A stretch of 64,000 nucleotides of DNA from Pseudomonas serboccidentalis. GTDB taxonomy: Bacteria > Pseudomonadota > Gammaproteobacteria > Pseudomonadales > Pseudomonadaceae. The notes under the pieces were generated by a model. It did no database searches. It was not told the origin of the DNA and saw nothing but the letters and a program-made list of their open reading frames with translations. Both the position numbers and the translations under genes were made by a program. The stretch covers positions 4,206,669 to 4,270,668 of the forward strand of contig NZ_CP101655.1 of NCBI RefSeq assembly GCF_028830055.1, written 5' to 3'. Shown piece after piece: positions 61,385 through 64,000 of the stretch (its first letter is position 1; every line of letters starts with the position of its first letter).

Positions 61385-64000
61385 ATGTTGAAACAACCCC
61401 TCAGAGGCATCCCTCCTCTGGCCTTGCGCGCTCCGGAAATTCCCGGTCGTACCGAGCCGCAACTGCCCTCCGGCGAATGGGGCATCAACCGTGCCGCTGC
61501 AAAGGACAACTTTCCTGGCAAAGGTCTGAAAGTCTTCATCCCGCCCTGGAGCAACATGAGCAAAGGGGACGAGGTCGAATTGCATTACGATGGCGGCCGG
61601 GTCGACTACCACGCCATCGCGCTTGACATCGAAATCGGCGAACGTGTGACGCTCTGGCTGGAGCCGGGTCGGATCACCAACGGTTCCCATACGCTGGGCT
61701 ATTCCGTCACACGCCTCTTCCAGACGCCCGAACCCTACACCCCGGCCGAACGGATCTACATCAAGCTCGATCTGCCGGGCGGTCAGGATCTGGATCCCGA
61801 TCCCGGGGAACATTCAGAGCTGTACCAATACATCGACCCGGCGCTGGTTGCCGACGGTATCGACAAAGACTCCTCGGCGGCCGGTGTGGATGTGATCATC
61901 GAAGCCAAACCGGGCAACGAGTCCCGCCGGCCCTACCCGAACATTGCCCCGGGCGATGTGGTCATAGTCAGTTGGGGCGGCGTGCTCTTACCGTCTGCAC
62001 CAGTCACGCAGGCGCAGATCGACGATCCGGATGCCAATCCCATTGTTGTCCATGTCCCGGAAGCGGCGATTCTCCAGGCAGGGGATTCCGGCCCCGAAGG
62101 ACTTGCAGTGACCTTCATCATCCACGATCTGGTGAACAACGAGGCTGAGGATTGGTGTACGGCAACCCGCCTTGTCGTCGACACCGGCAATTCACGGCTG
62201 GAGGCGCCTATCGCCCAGCAAGCCGAAGGCAATAACCTTCATCTCGACACGCTCAACGGCGCCGCCCTGCAACTGATGGTCTGGGCCTCTACGGCTGCTT
62301 ATATGCAGGGCGACATCATCATCATGCACATCAAAGGCACCACCCTGGACGGTGAAGCCATCGACGTTACGGTCCGCGAATCCATTGAAAAGAACCCGCC
62401 GATGGTCGTCGAGGTCTTCCTGCCCAACAGCGCCGGCCGTGCCCTGGCAAAGACCCAGGCGCTATTTTTCTTCGAACTGGAGCGCGACGACACGATCATC
62501 CAGCGCTCCAAAGGCCGCTTCATCAACATCGTCGGCGATCCCGTACCTCTGCTGGCCCCTATCTGTGAAGACGCACAGAACGGCGCGCTCGATCCTGACC
62601 TGCCCATTGTGCGCATCCGCATCCTGCATGACGAACGCATCAAGGAAGGCATGGGCATCGAACTCAGATGGTTCGGTACCCGTGCCGACCTGACGACCTA
62701 CGAGCCAGTTCTGGACTGGTATCTGCCGAGCGCTGCCGAGGCCAACGATCCAGCAGGTTTCGTCATCACGGTGGAAGGCAAGCATGCCAAGACTCTCGAC
62801 GGCGGGACGCTGGATCTGTCCTACAACCTGCTTGAAGATAACAACGGCCAGATCATCGAACGCGGTTCACAGCACGCGGCACTGCTGAATGTCGGTGAAG
62901 CGAAACTCGAATTGGTGCCGCCCATCGTCCTCGGAGAAAAGGATGGCGTACTGGAGCCCAGGGATTTGCTCAATGGCATCAGCAAGGTCACTTGCCCCAC
63001 CCCCGTCGCCAATCCGACGCTCCCCAATGACGCGGTCACCTGGCAACTGCGCGATACCGACGGCGCTCTGCTTTTCGAAGACAGCAAGACACTCAATGCT
63101 CTGACCGCCGGCAAAGATGTCAACTTCCCCCTCGATATGGCATTTGTGCAGCAGTACTTTGAAGCCCATCGAGACGAGCAACTGGCCGTCAGCTACAGCA
63201 TCCTGCGCTATGAAACAGGCAAGACCAGTTATTCGAATCCGTTGGTATTCCATGTTGGTGAAGCCCTCGCCCTGATCCCGCCGAGAATCCTTCAGGCCGA
63301 CCCCGATGGCAACACCCTGCAGCCGATCAACGCCGTGGATGCACTGACGTCCGTCATTGATGCGCAAGGCTTGCAGCCCGACTATCTGCTGAGCGTGAAA
63401 TGGGTGGCCCCCGCCGGCACCCCCGCTGGCGGCTCCCACACCACCCCGGCCAGCCCCATCAGTGACACCACACTGAACGTCGAATTGCCGGTCAGCGTGC
63501 TGGCGTTTTGTTTAGGCAAAATCGTCACCCTGACGTACCTGATTACGCACGGCGAGAAAACCACCGAGTCGTTGCCATTGATGCTGAGTATCGGGGTGTT
63601 GCCGGTCTCGTCGCTGAATTCACCGATCATTACCGATGCCGTAGACGGTGTACTGGATGTGGCGGGGCTGGGCAGCAGCGTCCCGATCCGTGCCAGGGAC
63701 TGGCCGCTGATGGCGGTCTACCAAAAAGTGTGGATGACGCTGCGGGGCAAGAACGCGGACGGGAAAGACCATAACCTGGAGGTTTGGGCCGGGGGCGAGT
63801 ATTACGTCAACACCATCTGGTTTGCGCAGAAGTACTGGATAAGCGATGTCCCCAAAAGCTACTTCACGGAACTACTTAACGATAGCCAATTGAGCGTCAA
63901 CTTCAAGGCTGCTCTGGATCAAAGAGATGTTGAAGCCGATGCAGTGGTGTTTCCTGATCAGCGTTATACGATCAAGGCAGTTGAGGAGGTTACGCCGATC
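61385..64000 (+). CDS. Large Ig-like-module protein F (3' end outside window)
   Basis: The frame is open for 872 codons to the window edge. It is a clear paralogue of protein A: PEIPGRTEPQLPSGEWGINR against PDIPGRTRPIMDSGEWGINL, then YIKLDLPGGQDLDPDPGEHS, PYPNIAPGDVVIVSWGGVLL and ELVPPIVLGEKDGVLEPRDL. It goes on beyond the point where A ends, with at least two further modules (ALIPPRILQADPDGNTLQPI; VLPVSSLNSPIITDAVDGVL). No signal peptide is seen. GGAG lies 9 nt before the ATG. Function unknown. Confidence 0.8.
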   Translation, partial: MLKQPLRGIPPLALRAPEIPGRTEPQLPSGEWGINRAAAKDNFPGKGLKVFIPPWSNMSKGDEVELHYDGGRVDYHAIALDIEIGERVTLWLEPGRITNGSHTLGYSVTRLFQTPEPYTPAERIYIKLDLPGGQDLDPDPGEHSELYQYIDPALVADGIDKDSSAAGVDVIIEAKPGNESRRPYPNIAPGDVVIVSWGGVLLPSAPVTQAQIDDPDANPIVVHVPEAAILQAGDSGPEGLAVTFIIHDLVNNEAEDWCTATRLVVDTGNSRLEAPIAQQAEGNNLHLDTLNGAALQLMVWASTAAYMQGDIIIMHIKGTTLDGEAIDVTVRESIEKNPPMVVEVFLPNSAGRALAKTQALFFFELERDDTIIQRSKGRFINIVGDPVPLLAPICEDAQNGALDPDLPIVRIRILHDERIKEGMGIELRWFGTRADLTTYEPVLDWYLPSAAEANDPAGFVITVEGKHAKTLDGGTLDLSYNLLEDNNGQIIERGSQHAALLNVGEAKLELVPPIVLGEKDGVLEPRDLLNGISKVTCPTPVANPTLPNDAVTWQLRDTDGALLFEDSKTLNALTAGKDVNFPLDMAFVQQYFEAHRDEQLAVSYSILRYETGKTSYSNPLVFHVGEALALIPPRILQADPDGNTLQPINAVDALTSVIDAQGLQPDYLLSVKWVAPAGTPAGGSHTTPASPISDTTLNVELPVSVLAFCLGKIVTLTYLITHGEKTTESLPLMLSIGVLPVSSLNSPIITDAVDGVLDVAGLGSSVPIRARDWPLMAVYQKVWMTLRGKNADGKDHNLEVWAGGEYYVNTIWFAQKYWISDVPKSYFTELLNDSQLSVNFKAALDQRDVEADAVVFPDQRYTIKAVEEVTPI

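Overview
The window is a chromosomal piece of a fluorescent-group Pseudomonas. This rests on the gene content and order (flgFGHIJKL beside a flagellar glycosyltransferase, phhRABC, rluB-scpB-scpA-yciO-rnm-yciB-yciI, a CpxRA-like set, trkH, plpD, recQ), on high-GC codon use, and on many intergenic REP/REPIN-like palindromes of the kind typical of P. fluorescens relatives. No rRNA, tRNA, CRISPR array or insertion sequence was seen.

Layout. 1-11 kb (minus strand): a truncated multi-domain flagellar glycosyltransferase, then flgL, K, J, I, H, G, F, read from a sigma-54 promoter at 11.1 kb. 11.3-15.7 kb: the phenylalanine/tyrosine catabolic regulator phhR, divergent from phhABC. 16-20 kb: two small proteins, an MFS carrier, the ribosome-rescue factor arfB and an aromatic amino acid permease. 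20.4-21.8 kb: an A+T-rich promoter region, a 45-residue peptide gene, a strong intercistronic hairpin and an M29/NicX-like metalloenzyme gene, which looks like a small peptide-enzyme locus of unknown function. 22-28 kb: conserved housekeeping genes. 28-31.6 kb: a Cpx-type envelope stress system (regulator, Spy/CpxP-like protein, kinase). 31.7-47.5 kb: nitroreductase, TrkH, two AraC regulators, an Mpo1-like protein with an HD protein, an LpxH-like phosphatase, an EamA exporter, a selenoprotein-W-like protein, the PlpD-type patatin autotransporter, a FimV-like protein, a MarR regulator, RecQ, and YecA- and YbaN-like proteins.

From 47.6 kb to the window end the character changes. The repeats stop, and five large proteins built from Ig-like beta-sandwich modules (700, 1512, 646, 639 and more than 872 residues) surround a pertactin-like autotransporter. 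Three of them (47.7, 50.0 and 61.4 kb) are clear paralogues; the two on the minus strand are more distant. Four of the five start 57-98 nt downstream of a nearly invariant 24-nt element (ACCTGT-N4-TCTGACAGTA-GSCA). Two copies form a perfect 22-bp inverted repeat between the divergent genes at 61.1 and 61.4 kb, so the set looks like one regulon. The autotransporter has a run of 11 A (11 T on its coding strand) inside its signal peptide codons. As written this puts the gene out of frame; losing one base restores a complete signal peptide, so it looks like an ON/OFF contingency gene. This accessory surface/adhesin-like block is the most unusual part of the window.
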